Assembly: GCA_902783155.1 (NCBI GenBank)
Contig: CACZPR010000007.1
Span: 1-64,000 of the forward strand
DNA: 64,000 bases
Direction of reading: 5' to 3'
From: an uncultured Spirochaetaceae bacterium
GTDB taxonomy: Bacteria > Spirochaetota > Spirochaetia > Treponematales > Treponemataceae
Under the pieces are notes generated by a model that had not been told where the DNA came from, did no database searches, and worked only from the letters and a program-made list of their open reading frames with translations. Below, piece after piece: positions 51,155 to 60,202 of this stretch. Both the position numbers and the translations under genes were made by a program. Positions within the stretch are counted from its first letter, which is position 1, and each line of letters starts with the position of its first letter.

Positions 51155-52292
51155 CATTCTTATAGTAGGTTGCGGTTTGACAGGCTCCGTTATAGCCCGT
51201 GAACTGGCAGAAAAAGGAAAGAAAGTCCTCATCATTGAACGCAGAAATCATACAGGCGGAAACATGTATGATTACAAAAATGCAGACGGAATCCTCGTAC
51301 AGCAATATGGGCCTCACATCTTTCACACGAACAACAAAACTGTGTACGACTATGTAAACAAATTCATCGGCTGGCAGGAATACAAACTCTGTTGTGGTGT
51401 GTTTATGAATGGAAAGTATACTCCAAGTCCATTCAATTTTCAGACCATCGATGATTTTTTCTCTGAGGAAAAAGCTGCCGAAATAAAGTCTGCCATTAAG
51501 ACAGAATATCCAGACAAAGATTTTGCAACTGTGGTAGAGCTTCTAAATCACAAAAATCCAATTATCAAAGAATATGCGGAATTTCTTTTTAAGAGTGATT
51601 ATGCTCCTTACACCGCGAAACAGTGGGGAATCTCACCGGATAAAATAGATCCGAGCGTCCTAAAAAGGGTTCCCGTTCGTTTTGATTATGAGGTCGGATA
51701 CTTTAATGATGAGTATCAAATTATGCCGAAAACATCTTTCTCTGATTTCTTTGACAAGCTTTTGTCGCATCCGAACATTGAGGTCCGTTTGGGAGAAGAT
51801 GCGAAAAACTGGATTTCCTTGGACGAAGAACAACCCAAAATTTTTGTGAATGGAGAAGCCTTTTTCGGAACAATTTTTTATACAGGTGCAATTGATGAGC
51901 TTTTCGGTTGTAAATACGGAAAACTTCCCTACCGCTCACTTCGTTTTGAATGGAAAACGGAAGAAAAGAAAAGTTTCCAGGACGCGCCTGTCGTGGCCTA
52001 TCCCCAGAAAAAAGGCTTTACCCGCATAACAGAGTACACGAAGCTCCCTGTTCAAAATGTTGGCGAGAAAACGGTTTATGCATTGGAATACCCTCTTCCG
52101 TACAAAGCAGGAGAAGATAACGAACCGTATTATCCTGTACCGACAGAGGAGTCACAGGCGATATATGAGAAATACAAAGCCGAGGCTGAAAAATATCCGC
52201 AGCTATGTCTGTGCGGTCGGCTTGGGGATTTCAAGTATTACAACATGGACAATGCGCTGGAAAGGGCATTGGAGATTTGTGGGGAGAAATGA
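51141..52292 (+). CDS. glf: UDP-galactopyranose mutase (first)
   Basis: A 383-residue flavoenzyme that interconverts UDP-galactopyranose and UDP-galactofuranose. The FAD-binding start ILIVGCGLTGSVIAREL, ERRNHTGGNMYD, QYGPHIFHTNN, YTAKQWG, RVPVRF and the C-terminal RLGDFKYYNMD all match. The start codon is GTG, overlapping the previous gene, with AAGGA well spaced in front; there is no better ATG. It implies that galactofuranose is part of the glycan. A second mutase gene, clearly different in sequence and base composition, is at 61125. Confidence 0.94.
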   Translation: MTNFDILIVGCGLTGSVIARELAEKGKKVLIIERRNHTGGNMYDYKNADGILVQQYGPHIFHTNNKTVYDYVNKFIGWQEYKLCCGVFMNGKYTPSPFNFQTIDDFFSEEKAAEIKSAIKTEYPDKDFATVVELLNHKNPIIKEYAEFLFKSDYAPYTAKQWGISPDKIDPSVLKRVPVRFDYEVGYFNDEYQIMPKTSFSDFFDKLLSHPNIEVRLGEDAKNWISLDEEQPKIFVNGEAFFGTIFYTGAIDELFGCKYGKLPYRSLRFEWKTEEKKSFQDAPVVAYPQKKGFTRITEYTKLPVQNVGEKTVYALEYPLPYKAGEDNEPYYPVPTEESQAIYEKYKAEAEKYPQLCLCGRLGDFKYYNMDNALERALEICGEK

Positions 52293-52295
52293 AAT

Positions 52296-52559
52296 ATGAC
52301 AATTGACGAAGTTGATACTCTAGAAGATTTAGGTTTCTATTTTTCAGAATACATGAGGAATAATTGTAATATTTATGATAAATCCTCGATTCAACAAGCA
52401 AGCAGATATTTGGATATTCTTGTAAAGCAGTTCAATCTTTCTGATGAAGAGAAAAATTATGTTTTTAGCAGGATATTCTTATGTGAATCACAGTCAAATG
52501 AAGCAACATTGAAACTGGCCCAGATGGCAAACAAAATCAAAGTGAAAGGGAGAAAGTAG
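52296..52559 (+). CDS. Small acidic hypothetical protein
   Basis: An 87-residue, mostly helical protein of unknown function, with no membrane segment or signal. GGGGAG stands in front of the ATG. It lies in frame with the operon flow, three bases after the glf stop and one base before the next small gene's start. Its stretch SSIQQASRYLDILVKQFNLSDEEK looks like a helical pair that could bind another small protein, perhaps the membrane protein next to it. No motif is recognised. Confidence 0.6.
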   Translation: MTIDEVDTLEDLGFYFSEYMRNNCNIYDKSSIQQASRYLDILVKQFNLSDEEKNYVFSRIFLCESQSNEATLKLAQMANKIKVKGRK

Positions 52560-52560
52560 A

Positions 52561-53022
52561 ATGTCAGATATTTGCTTTCAAGATATCATTGCAGGTATAA
52601 ATTGCCTAATAACGATTTCATGGCTTTTGATTGCTTTATTTCAATTAAGAGGGATAAAGGAGCAGATTTCCATCGGTGTTTCTAACCAAGCAAAAGATTC
52701 ATTAAAAATTGTCCTAGAAATCGAAACTCAACTTAATTCGCGTAAGCTTGAATTTGACAAAGCAAACAAGGCTCTTGCGGAATCTGACGAAAAAAATAAT
52801 GAAATTCTTTCTGCATTTGTTGAAACAACAAAAGAAAGTTACTTTAATGCCATGGATAGATTATGCTTCTGTATTCAGAAAGGATATGTGGATGAAAATG
52901 AATACCGCCCTGAATATCGCAACATGATACACGATACGGTAAAAACATTTGAAGCCTCTTTCGGAGCAAGTTCTCCATACAATCATATAAAGCAGATAAA
53001 TGCGAAATGGCAGGAGAATTAA
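52561..53022 (+). CDS. Hypothetical protein with one N-terminal membrane helix
   Basis: A 153-residue protein with a single hydrophobic helix near the start (IAGINCLITISWLLIALFQL) and then a long helical, probably coiled-coil part with many Lys and Glu residues (about 40-95). It resembles small DUF4760-like membrane proteins, but I cannot confirm this. It is placed between the 87-residue gene and a GT2, all with small gaps, so it is co-transcribed with glycan genes. Function is unknown. Confidence 0.6.
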   Translation: MSDICFQDIIAGINCLITISWLLIALFQLRGIKEQISIGVSNQAKDSLKIVLEIETQLNSRKLEFDKANKALAESDEKNNEILSAFVETTKESYFNAMDRLCFCIQKGYVDENEYRPEYRNMIHDTVKTFEASFGASSPYNHIKQINAKWQEN

Positions 53023-53025
53023 GAT

Positions 53026-54141
53026 ATGGCTTTAACATTAGAAAACTATAAAACAATAAAAGCAAATATTAATAATTTTGCAAAAATTGAGAAAATAGAA
53101 TCCAAACTCATGGTAGGTACAGTATCAAAAGTTTCCCCATTGGTAACAATTATTATTCCTACCTATAAAAGAGAAATTGAACTTGAAAAAGCAATATATT
53201 CTGTTTTAAATCAAGAAAATCATAATATCGATTATGAAATAATTGTTGTCGATAATAGTTCAGATTTCACTGAAACCAATGATACATTGAAATTGATTAA
53301 AAAAATTAATTCTGAAAAAATTCTGTATTATATAAATACGAGTAATCTTGGACAGGCTGGAAACTGGAATCGAGGATTTGAACTTGCAAATGGAAAATTC
53401 GCAGCTTTATTACACGATGATGATTTGTTGTCGAAAAAATATTTTCAAACGATAGAAAAAGACCTGGCAATCATCAAAAACAAAAAAATAGGTTTTATTC
53501 GTGGTTCTCAAATTACGTTTTCAGATGAAGCTGATATATGTAACTTCGATATCAGTTATAAAAACAAGATAAAAGAATACAGGAAAATACATTCTCTTTT
53601 TTTGGGAATTGGACCTTCTAGCTGTCCTTCTTGTGGTATTTTATTCGACAGGGAGGCTGTAATGCAAACGGGAGGATTTAATCAAGATTTCTATCCTTCT
53701 TTTGACTACATTGTTGGATATCAATTGTTATCTCTTAACTATAAAGTTTATTTTTCTGATTCTATATATGGTTTCTATAGAATAGGTGTAAATGAATCAA
53801 TGAAAAAGGAAAACATAATAAATTTTGTAAAGTGCGATTTTTTGTTCAGAGAATTTCTATATCGAGAGAATTTGTTTGCAAGGATTTTCGGTATTTGTTT
53901 TAGGAAAGTGCAATACAAAAAATCTTTGATTAATATGCACAATGTTTCAAAGACACAATTCAGACAAAATATAAGTTTAGAAGAGTTTGATTTCAAAGGT
54001 TGGTTTCATAAAAAAACGCCATTGAGAACTTTCATATTTGATTTGTTGTTTGCACATTTTGGATTCTATCAGCAAGATTTTTCTATTATGAGTTATTTAA
54101 AAAATAAAATGAAGAAATACAACAAGGGGAACTTGAGATGA
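53026..54141 (+). CDS. Family 2 glycosyltransferase
   Basis: A 371-residue GT2 enzyme with an N-terminal extension of about 35 residues before the catalytic strand LVTIIIPTYKRE. VVDNSSDF, NLGQAGNWNRGFELANG and LLHDDDLL provide nucleotide and metal contacts; DNSS and HDDD are variants of the usual DDGS and DSDD. The C-terminal part is basic with aromatic residues. AGGAGA precedes the ATG. Its stop overlaps the start of the second DUF4422-GT8 fusion gene (ATGA), so the two act in the same assembly line. Confidence 0.88.
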   Translation: MALTLENYKTIKANINNFAKIEKIESKLMVGTVSKVSPLVTIIIPTYKREIELEKAIYSVLNQENHNIDYEIIVVDNSSDFTETNDTLKLIKKINSEKILYYINTSNLGQAGNWNRGFELANGKFAALLHDDDLLSKKYFQTIEKDLAIIKNKKIGFIRGSQITFSDEADICNFDISYKNKIKEYRKIHSLFLGIGPSSCPSCGILFDREAVMQTGGFNQDFYPSFDYIVGYQLLSLNYKVYFSDSIYGFYRIGVNESMKKENIINFVKCDFLFREFLYRENLFARIFGICFRKVQYKKSLINMHNVSKTQFRQNISLEEFDFKGWFHKKTPLRTFIFDLLFAHFGFYQQDFSIMSYLKNKMKKYNKGNLR

Positions 54142-56066
54142 ATAATAGCAAAGATGCTTCTATTTTGCAGTATCACGGTACGCCAGAAAATCCAGACATA
54201 AAAATATTTGTCTCCCACCGAATAGACCAGGAAAGCGAGCTGATAGACAATCCCATTTATATTCCAGTTCGCTCTGGAGCTGTGTTCGATAAAAGAACAG
54301 ATGTCAAACTCCTTGGAGATGATACAGGTGACAATATTTGCGAAAAAAACAAAAGCTACTGTGAAACAACGACGCAGTATTGGGCCTGGAAAAATGTTGA
54401 GGCGGATTATTACGGTCTCTGTCATTACAGAAGATATTTTTCGTTTGCAGACGAAAAGCTCCCTGTTTGTGAAGGAAACTGGGCAGTTTTTGATATTCTT
54501 GACAAGACTACAATAGAAAAAACAGGAAATGGCAGTACATTTGACGCAAAGAAAATCACTGACTATGACATTATAGTCGGGGATAAATTCACAATGCCTC
54601 AGACAATTTATGAACAGTGGGATTCAGCACCATTCCTTTACAAAGAAGATTTGGATTGTCTGTTGTCCATAGTTAAAGATTTGTATCCGGATTTCTATGA
54701 AATTGCAGATGAATACATTCACGGCCATCTTTTTTATCCGTGCAATCTTTTCATAATGAAAAAGAAATACTTCTTTGAGTACAGTGAATTCTTGTTCACG
54801 ATTCTTGCAGAAGCGGAAAAAAGAATAGACATTTCAAAATACACTGTTGTTCAGACTCGGCTTTTCGGTCACTTTGCGGAGCGCCTGCTTGGTATCTGGT
54901 GCGTAAAAAAAACACAGGATGACAAATCAATAAAATTCAAGACTCAGCAATGGTTCTTCGTAAAAAATCCTCAGTCATTGGCACCTGTTAAGCCAATTTC
55001 CGAAAATTCTGTTCCGTTGATGTTTGTTTGCAGTGACTATTATGTTCCATACTGCATCACAACTTTGTCCTCAATCGCAAAAACATCCGATAGAAACAGA
55101 ACTTATGACATTCTGATTTTGACAAACAGTGCAATGACAAAAGAAAGCAAGGTGCTGCTTACAAAATCTTTGGCTGCTTATAAGAATTTTGTGATTCGCT
55201 TTATAAATGTAGAACCGTTTTTGTCACAATATCCAGATTATCAAAAGATAGTTGCCGGAATTGTGGGCGAACAAAGATTTGATTCTCTATTAATGATAAG
55301 AATGTTTTCCCCGTTTTTGCTTTCTTCTTATAAGAAATATATCTGGCTTGATTGTGATTTAATAGCAAAAGAAGATGTGGGGAACCTTTTTGATACAGAC
55401 CTGAACGGAAAAATGATAGGGGCTGTTCATGACATCATCTTCAATTGCTTTTTGAATGGCAGTGCCCCAGCGTGGCAACCGTTCTATAAGAATGAATTCA
55501 ACATGCAAAATCCATACAACTATGTAAATGCTGGCGTAATTGTTATGGATGCAGAGAAATATAGGCAGAAATACACTTTTGAATCGATTCTTGAAAAAGT
55601 AAAAACCGAACCATATCAGATTTATGAGCAGGATGTTTTCAACATTATCATAGAAAACGATGTTCATTTTGTTGATGAAAAATGGAATCTGTTTACCATG
55701 GGCGGAAACTACAAAGAACAAATGAATTTCGCGCCGGCAAATATGTATTTTACTTACATGAATGCAAGAGAAAAACCTGCACTTATTCATTATGCCGGCT
55801 CTGATAAACCGTGGAACAATCCGTATACAGACATGTCTTTGGAATTTTGGCAGGCTGCAAAGGAAACTCCTGTATATGAAATCATCATGGGTAGAATGAT
55901 TGATGCCAGAAGTAACTGGTTTATTTCTCAGCAAAGTCCTTCCCAGAAAATCAGTGAAATCGAACGCAACCTAAAATCCAGAAAATTTCTTCTCAAGTGG
56001 ATTATTGGAGAAGGTCGGTTTGGAAAATTTGTAAGAAAGATTTGGCGGAAACTTAGGAGAAGATAA
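54138..56066 (+). CDS. DUF4422-GT8 fusion glycosyltransferase (second)
   Basis: A 642-residue paralogue of the protein at 46497. The DUF4422 half has GDDTGDNICEKNKSYCETTT, TQYWAWKNVEADYYG and LCHYRRYFSF. The GT8 half starts near 290 (LMFVCSDYYVPYCITTLSSI), with the DxD motif LDCDLI, NAGVIVMD, YEQDVFNII and LIHYAGSDKPW. The basic C terminus ends in RKIWRKLRRR. The two fusions share domain order but differ in sequence throughout, so they probably add different sugars. It is the second-to-last gene of the operon. Confidence 0.87.
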   Translation: MNNSKDASILQYHGTPENPDIKIFVSHRIDQESELIDNPIYIPVRSGAVFDKRTDVKLLGDDTGDNICEKNKSYCETTTQYWAWKNVEADYYGLCHYRRYFSFADEKLPVCEGNWAVFDILDKTTIEKTGNGSTFDAKKITDYDIIVGDKFTMPQTIYEQWDSAPFLYKEDLDCLLSIVKDLYPDFYEIADEYIHGHLFYPCNLFIMKKKYFFEYSEFLFTILAEAEKRIDISKYTVVQTRLFGHFAERLLGIWCVKKTQDDKSIKFKTQQWFFVKNPQSLAPVKPISENSVPLMFVCSDYYVPYCITTLSSIAKTSDRNRTYDILILTNSAMTKESKVLLTKSLAAYKNFVIRFINVEPFLSQYPDYQKIVAGIVGEQRFDSLLMIRMFSPFLLSSYKKYIWLDCDLIAKEDVGNLFDTDLNGKMIGAVHDIIFNCFLNGSAPAWQPFYKNEFNMQNPYNYVNAGVIVMDAEKYRQKYTFESILEKVKTEPYQIYEQDVFNIIIENDVHFVDEKWNLFTMGGNYKEQMNFAPANMYFTYMNAREKPALIHYAGSDKPWNNPYTDMSLEFWQAAKETPVYEIIMGRMIDARSNWFISQQSPSQKISEIERNLKSRKFLLKWIIGEGRFGKFVRKIWRKLRRR

Positions 56067-56070
56067 AATT

Positions 56071-56457
56071 ATGGCAGTTTTTGCTTTTGGAGCTGATTAC
56101 AGCGGAAAAGATGTTTTTGATGATTTTATTTCGAATAACTGTGTTGGAATTGGCTGGACTTATAACGACAACATATCTGGACACAACATTATTAGGTCCA
56201 TAAAAGCGGGTGACATTGTTTACATAAAAAAATGCAATGTTGGTTCTGATATTACGGTTCGTGCAATTGGCATTGTTACAGATTACGAAACAAAATCAAT
56301 TTCTAATGTGGCAAAAATTGCCAGAAATGTAAAATGGATTTATAACGATTCATTTGTTATTCCAAATCCGAAAGCAACTGATAAAAATAATGTTCGCTCA
56401 AATTCTGTTTATGAAGAATACAATATTGAAAATATAAAGATTTTTCGTGTTAGGTAA
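56071..56457 (+). CDS. Small PUA/EVE-like domain protein
   Basis: A 128-residue single-domain protein. The order VFAFGADYSGKDVFDDF, CVGIGWTY, SIKAGDIVYIKK and RAIGIVTDYETK resembles the PUA-like fold domains (EVE and McrB N-terminal type) that bind modified bases or RNA and occur in restriction and defence proteins. The helicase or nuclease partner is absent. AGGAGA precedes its ATG. It ends the operon after the fusion glycosyltransferase. The match is by pattern only; it could be an unrelated small beta protein. Confidence 0.55.
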   Translation: MAVFAFGADYSGKDVFDDFISNNCVGIGWTYNDNISGHNIIRSIKAGDIVYIKKCNVGSDITVRAIGIVTDYETKSISNVAKIARNVKWIYNDSFVIPNPKATDKNNVRSNSVYEEYNIENIKIFRVR

Positions 56458-56460
56458 AAA

Positions 56461-56690
56461 ATCTTTCAGTTAAACCGTGAGTTTTACTAGACAAAATTCG
56501 TTAAGTAAAACAGCACAGCGGTTTTACGATGTTCTTTGACATTTCTATTTTTTTAGGGCTTAATCTGTTTTACACAGAGAACTTGTGTCGTATCCGTCGT
56601 AAGTTTTCGGTATAGTTGTTTTTTTTGCCAGGTTTTTGTATCCTTTATCTTAAAGTTATGTCGCATCCGTCGTAACTTTAAGGTGAAGTT
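56461..56690. promoter_or_regulatory. Repeat-rich control region before the third AAA_14 gene
   Basis: Several repeats lie within 230 bases. GTTTTACT (56481-56488) and AGTAAAAC (56504-56511) form an inverted pair, and GTTTTAC recurs at about 56520 and 56566. A 17-base unit TGTCGYATCCGTCGTAA occurs at 56586-56602 and again at 56659-56675. The second copy sits inside a perfect 10-bp inverted repeat, CTTAAAGTTA (56649-56658) and TAACTTTAAG (56673-56682), ending eight bases before the ATG. CTAGACAAA is also present. This looks like a multi-site operator region. Confidence 0.5.
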
Positions 56691-57965
56691 ATGGTAAAAA
56701 GAAATCGCTATCTCGAAAAACTAACCCGCTCAATGTGGAACGGAGAGATAAAAGTTATAACAGGAATCCGGCGCTGTGGAAAATCGGTGCTTTTGTTTGA
56801 GCTTTTTGCGGAATATCTGCATGAATCGGGTGTTGATGAAAACAGTATTATAAAGATCGAGCTTGACAAAAGACGAAATTATAAATTTCGTAATCCAATA
56901 GTTTTGTGCGAGTATATTGAAAGCATCGTTCAGACGAATTCAAACAAACAATTCTATCTGCTGATTGACGAGGTTCAGTTTACGCAGAAAGTGGTTGATA
57001 AGGAAAACGGTGGAATCGAGGTGACGATTTATGATTTGCTCAACGAGCTTAACGGTTATAAAAATCTCGATGTCTATGTGACAGGAAGCAACTCGAAAGG
57101 GCTTTCAAGCGACATCGCAACGGAATTCAGAGGACGGGCGACACAGATTCATGTTTATCCCCTTTCTTTTTCAGAATACTATTCTGCTGTAGTCGGAGAA
57201 GAAAGAGCCGCTTTAGCGCAGTATATGCTTTACGGTGGACTTCCACATATCCTTTCATTGCAGACTGAATCTGATAAGAAAGAATATCTTTTGTCCTTGT
57301 ACAAAGAGTTGTACATCAAAGATATTGTTGAGCGAAACGGCATTGAGCGCGAGGATATCCTTAACGGGATTCTTGACATGCTTGCTTCCCAAATCAGCTC
57401 GCTTACAAATCCGACGAATGTCGCTAATTCAATTTCAAGCATGACAAAGGAAAAAATCAATTCCGCCCTTGTATCATCTTACATTCAGCACATAGAGAAT
57501 GCGTTCCTAATCAGCACGGCAAAACGTTATGATGTGAAGGGTAAATCGTATTTCAATTACCCGAACAAGTATTATTATACGGACTTGGGGCTTCGCAACG
57601 CTCGCTTGAATTACCGGCAGTACGACGAAGGCCACATAATGGAGAACATCATTTACAACGAGCTTGTGCTGCGAGGATATTCAGTTGATGTCGGGGTCGT
57701 AGTTGACAGGACGAAAGGACAGAACGCACAAAAAGAGATTGACTTTGTTGTGAACAGCGCTGACAAGCGAATTTATATTCAGTCAGCTCTGCGCATGAGC
57801 GAGGATGAAAAAGTCACCGCAGAATTGAAATCTCTTCTGCTTGCGAAAGATTTCTTCAAGAAAATAATCATCCGAATGGATATTCCTCACAATTTCTATG
57901 ATGAAAACGGAATATTCCACTGCAATCTTATTGATTTTCTCTTGGAGCGCGTAGAACTGTTCTAA
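56691..57965 (+). CDS. AAA_14 / DUF4143 P-loop ATPase (copy 3)
   Basis: A 424-residue ATPase of the same superfamily as copies 1 and 2 but from a different branch. Walker A is GIRRCGKS (25-32), Walker B LLIDEVQF, and the sensor VTGSNSKGLSSD. The DUF4143 part has DFVVNSADKRIYIQSALRMSE, in which the usual ExK of the PD-(D/E)XK-like centre is replaced by QxA, so nuclease activity in the standard form is unlikely. It follows a repeat-rich control region and precedes the licD-like gene on the same strand. Function of the family is unknown. Confidence 0.9.
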   Translation: MVKRNRYLEKLTRSMWNGEIKVITGIRRCGKSVLLFELFAEYLHESGVDENSIIKIELDKRRNYKFRNPIVLCEYIESIVQTNSNKQFYLLIDEVQFTQKVVDKENGGIEVTIYDLLNELNGYKNLDVYVTGSNSKGLSSDIATEFRGRATQIHVYPLSFSEYYSAVVGEERAALAQYMLYGGLPHILSLQTESDKKEYLLSLYKELYIKDIVERNGIEREDILNGILDMLASQISSLTNPTNVANSISSMTKEKINSALVSSYIQHIENAFLISTAKRYDVKGKSYFNYPNKYYYTDLGLRNARLNYRQYDEGHIMENIIYNELVLRGYSVDVGVVVDRTKGQNAQKEIDFVVNSADKRIYIQSALRMSEDEKVTAELKSLLLAKDFFKKIIIRMDIPHNFYDENGIFHCNLIDFLLERVELF

Positions 57966-58080
57966 GGCTCTCTTCTTTCTTAAAAAATAGAAATGTCTCT
58001 GAACAAAACTTGATTTTTAGATTCCTGCCGATGTCTGTTGCTGCTCGCATCGACAGATTTTTATAAAGGAGTTTTGTATT

Positions 58081-59418
58081 ATGATAAAGAAAATTTTTAA
58101 AGCTGTTCTTCCTGCGACTTACCGCAAAATTGGCAAGTCTGAGCAAAAAATTCTTGATGCGTTGATTGAACAGAATAGTCTTCTTCGTGCTGAAATTTCT
58201 AAGCTAAATGGAAGAATTGATTCACTTGAAAATACACTTTTTCAAAAAATTCAGGACGAGTCAAACTGGAAACGCACAGACATTGTGAACGACATGAGGC
58301 CGCTTCTCGCCGAGGTAAAGCAAACTGTCGAGAATGAGTCAAACTGGAAACGCGCAGACATTGTGAACGACATGAGGCCGCTTCTCGCTGAGGTAAAGCA
58401 GACTGTCGAGAATGAATCAAACTGGAAAAGAGATGATTTGGTGAGAAATATTGAAGAAAACAAAAATCTTCTTCGCCTTTTGGATTTTTCTCAGGAAAAT
58501 ATGTTCTATGCCATGTATAAAAAAGATGGCGAATCAGAAATTGATGCAAAAAAAAGATTTTTCAAATCAATTCCAGAAGCGACTGGAGGATTAAGACTTT
58601 TGCAGAAAGCAAATTCGGTTCTGCTTCAACAGTTTGACAAAATTTGTAAAAAATTTGACCTTCCATATTTTTTTTGCGGAGGGAATCTTGTCGGGGCCGT
58701 CCGTACAGGAAGCCAGGTTCCGTGGGATGACGACATTGATGTCATAATGCTCAGACATGACATAAAAAAACTTGCATCAGCCTTAGATGGAAATAAGGAT
58801 TTTAGAATAACAGTTCTTTTCGATTGGTGGGGTAAATGCAAGCAGATTAGATTTCGATTTAAAAATGAAAAAATTCCTGTTTTTCTTGATATTTTTATTT
58901 ATGATGTTTACAAGGGAGAATATAAAGATAATCCTGAAAGTTATAACCATATTGAAATGGTAAAGTTTCTTGAGGCAACTGATTTACCAGAAGTTCAATA
59001 TTGGAAGAAGCATCCATATTTGTATGATTCTGATGAGCACTTTACTGCTATCGAAAAAATTTTTAATCGTTTTTCACTTCATTCAAATGCAATAGTCGAT
59101 AATTTTGAAAACTATCCAATAAAAACTATTCTGCGTTCGAGTGAGAATGTAAATGCTTATCCACATCATCGTTTTTATAAATATGAACAATTTTTCCCAT
59201 GTAAAAAAATTTCTTTTGAAGGTTATGAATATCTGGTTCCAAATGATTATATGGGATTTTTAAAAGATAACTATGGAGATGTTTTCAAGCTTCCACTTGA
59301 TATTTTTACACATTTTGAACACATTCCTCATAATGAACTTGAATCCGAGGAATTTAAGCAAATGATAGAAACTTTATTAGAACTATATGGTCAGAAAAAT
59401 CAGGGAGATTCTTTATAG
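58081..59418 (+). CDS. LicD-family phosphotransferase with N-terminal coiled-coil repeats
   Basis: A 445-residue protein. The C-terminal 260 residues are a LicD domain with GGNLVGAVRTGSQVPWDDDI and DVIML (about 197-222), the catalytic nucleotidyltransferase-like core, and KQIRFRFKN. LicD enzymes transfer phosphocholine or similar phospho-groups to glycans. The N-terminal 130 residues form coiled-coil helices with a 26-residue unit (ESNWKR..DIVNDMRPLLAE) present twice and partly a third time. AAAGGAG precedes the ATG. The nucleotidyltransferase gene that follows by three bases could supply its CDP-linked donor. Confidence 0.87.
   Translation: MIKKIFKAVLPATYRKIGKSEQKILDALIEQNSLLRAEISKLNGRIDSLENTLFQKIQDESNWKRTDIVNDMRPLLAEVKQTVENESNWKRADIVNDMRPLLAEVKQTVENESNWKRDDLVRNIEENKNLLRLLDFSQENMFYAMYKKDGESEIDAKKRFFKSIPEATGGLRLLQKANSVLLQQFDKICKKFDLPYFFCGGNLVGAVRTGSQVPWDDDIDVIMLRHDIKKLASALDGNKDFRITVLFDWWGKCKQIRFRFKNEKIPVFLDIFIYDVYKGEYKDNPESYNHIEMVKFLEATDLPEVQYWKKHPYLYDSDEHFTAIEKIFNRFSLHSNAIVDNFENYPIKTILRSSENVNAYPHHRFYKYEQFFPCKKISFEGYEYLVPNDYMGFLKDNYGDVFKLPLDIFTHFEHIPHNELESEEFKQMIETLLELYGQKNQGDSL
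58258..58413 (+). repeat. 78-bp in-frame tandem repeat in the licD-like gene
   Basis: Two adjacent copies, 58258-58335 and 58336-58413, differ at three of 78 bases, and a partial third copy begins at 58414. Each encodes 26 residues of coiled coil. The near identity points to recent duplication; changes in copy number would keep the frame. Confidence 0.9.
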
Positions 59419-59421
59419 AAA

Positions 59422-60159
59422 ATGAAAGCTTTAATTCTTGCAGCTGGATTCGGTAAAAGATTGCAGCCTATCACTAACGAAATTCCAAAAGCTATGGTAG
59501 AAGTTAATGGTATACCACTTCTTGTTAACACATTGAACATTCTCTCAAATATCGGAATCTCGGAAATAGGAATTGTTATCGGATATAAAGCAGATTATAT
59601 AATAGAAAAAATTGGCTATCAATTTAAAGGTATTCCTATACAGTATTTTGAGAATAAAATTTTTAAGAAAACAAATAATGTATATTCCCTATATTGCGCG
59701 CGCGATTTTTGCACTGATGAAATGATTCTTCTTGAATGTGATTTGTTTTATAAAAAAGAATTGATTGATAAAATTGTAAAAGAACCTAATAGTGATTGTT
59801 CAATATTGGTAAGTAACTTTAACCCCAAAACTATGGATGGAACAGTAATTGAATGTGACGATGGCATTGCTAAAAATCTAGTTCTTGGAAAGTGGCAAAG
59901 AGATAATTTTGATTATTCAAAATCACTAAAAACGGTAAACATCTATAAATTTTCAACTGATTTTATAAAAAAATTTATAAATCTTATCAAATGGTATTGT
60001 GAGAATATGGGAACGAACTGTTACTACGAAAAACTTTTAGGTGCCATGATTTATTTACGCGAAGATGATTTTCACATAGTAAAAGTTTCAGACGCCCTTT
60101 GGTGCGAAATAGATAATGAACAAGACTTAGAAAAGGCAAACGAAAAGTTTAAGCCATAA
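59422..60159 (+). CDS. LicC-like sugar/choline-phosphate nucleotidyltransferase
   Basis: A 245-residue nucleotidyltransferase with LILAAGFGKRLQPITNEIPK, AMVEVNGIPLL and the acidic LLECDLFY metal site. The KTNNVYSLYCARDF segment is found in LicC-type and phospholipid-type cytidylyltransferases. With a LicD gene directly before it, the most likely role is to make CDP-choline or another CDP-linked alcohol for transfer by LicD. A choline kinase or permease is not seen in the window. A sugar-1-phosphate substrate remains possible. Confidence 0.8.
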   Translation: MKALILAAGFGKRLQPITNEIPKAMVEVNGIPLLVNTLNILSNIGISEIGIVIGYKADYIIEKIGYQFKGIPIQYFENKIFKKTNNVYSLYCARDFCTDEMILLECDLFYKKELIDKIVKEPNSDCSILVSNFNPKTMDGTVIECDDGIAKNLVLGKWQRDNFDYSKSLKTVNIYKFSTDFIKKFINLIKWYCENMGTNCYYEKLLGAMIYLREDDFHIVKVSDALWCEIDNEQDLEKANEKFKP

Positions 60160-60202
60160 TTTTTATTTATCATGCAAGCATTCATCAGGAGGAAAACACA
60201 AT

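Noticed and set aside
58258-58413. LicD tandem repeat as an on/off switch
   Set aside because: The unit is 78 bases, a multiple of three, so copy changes do not shift the frame.
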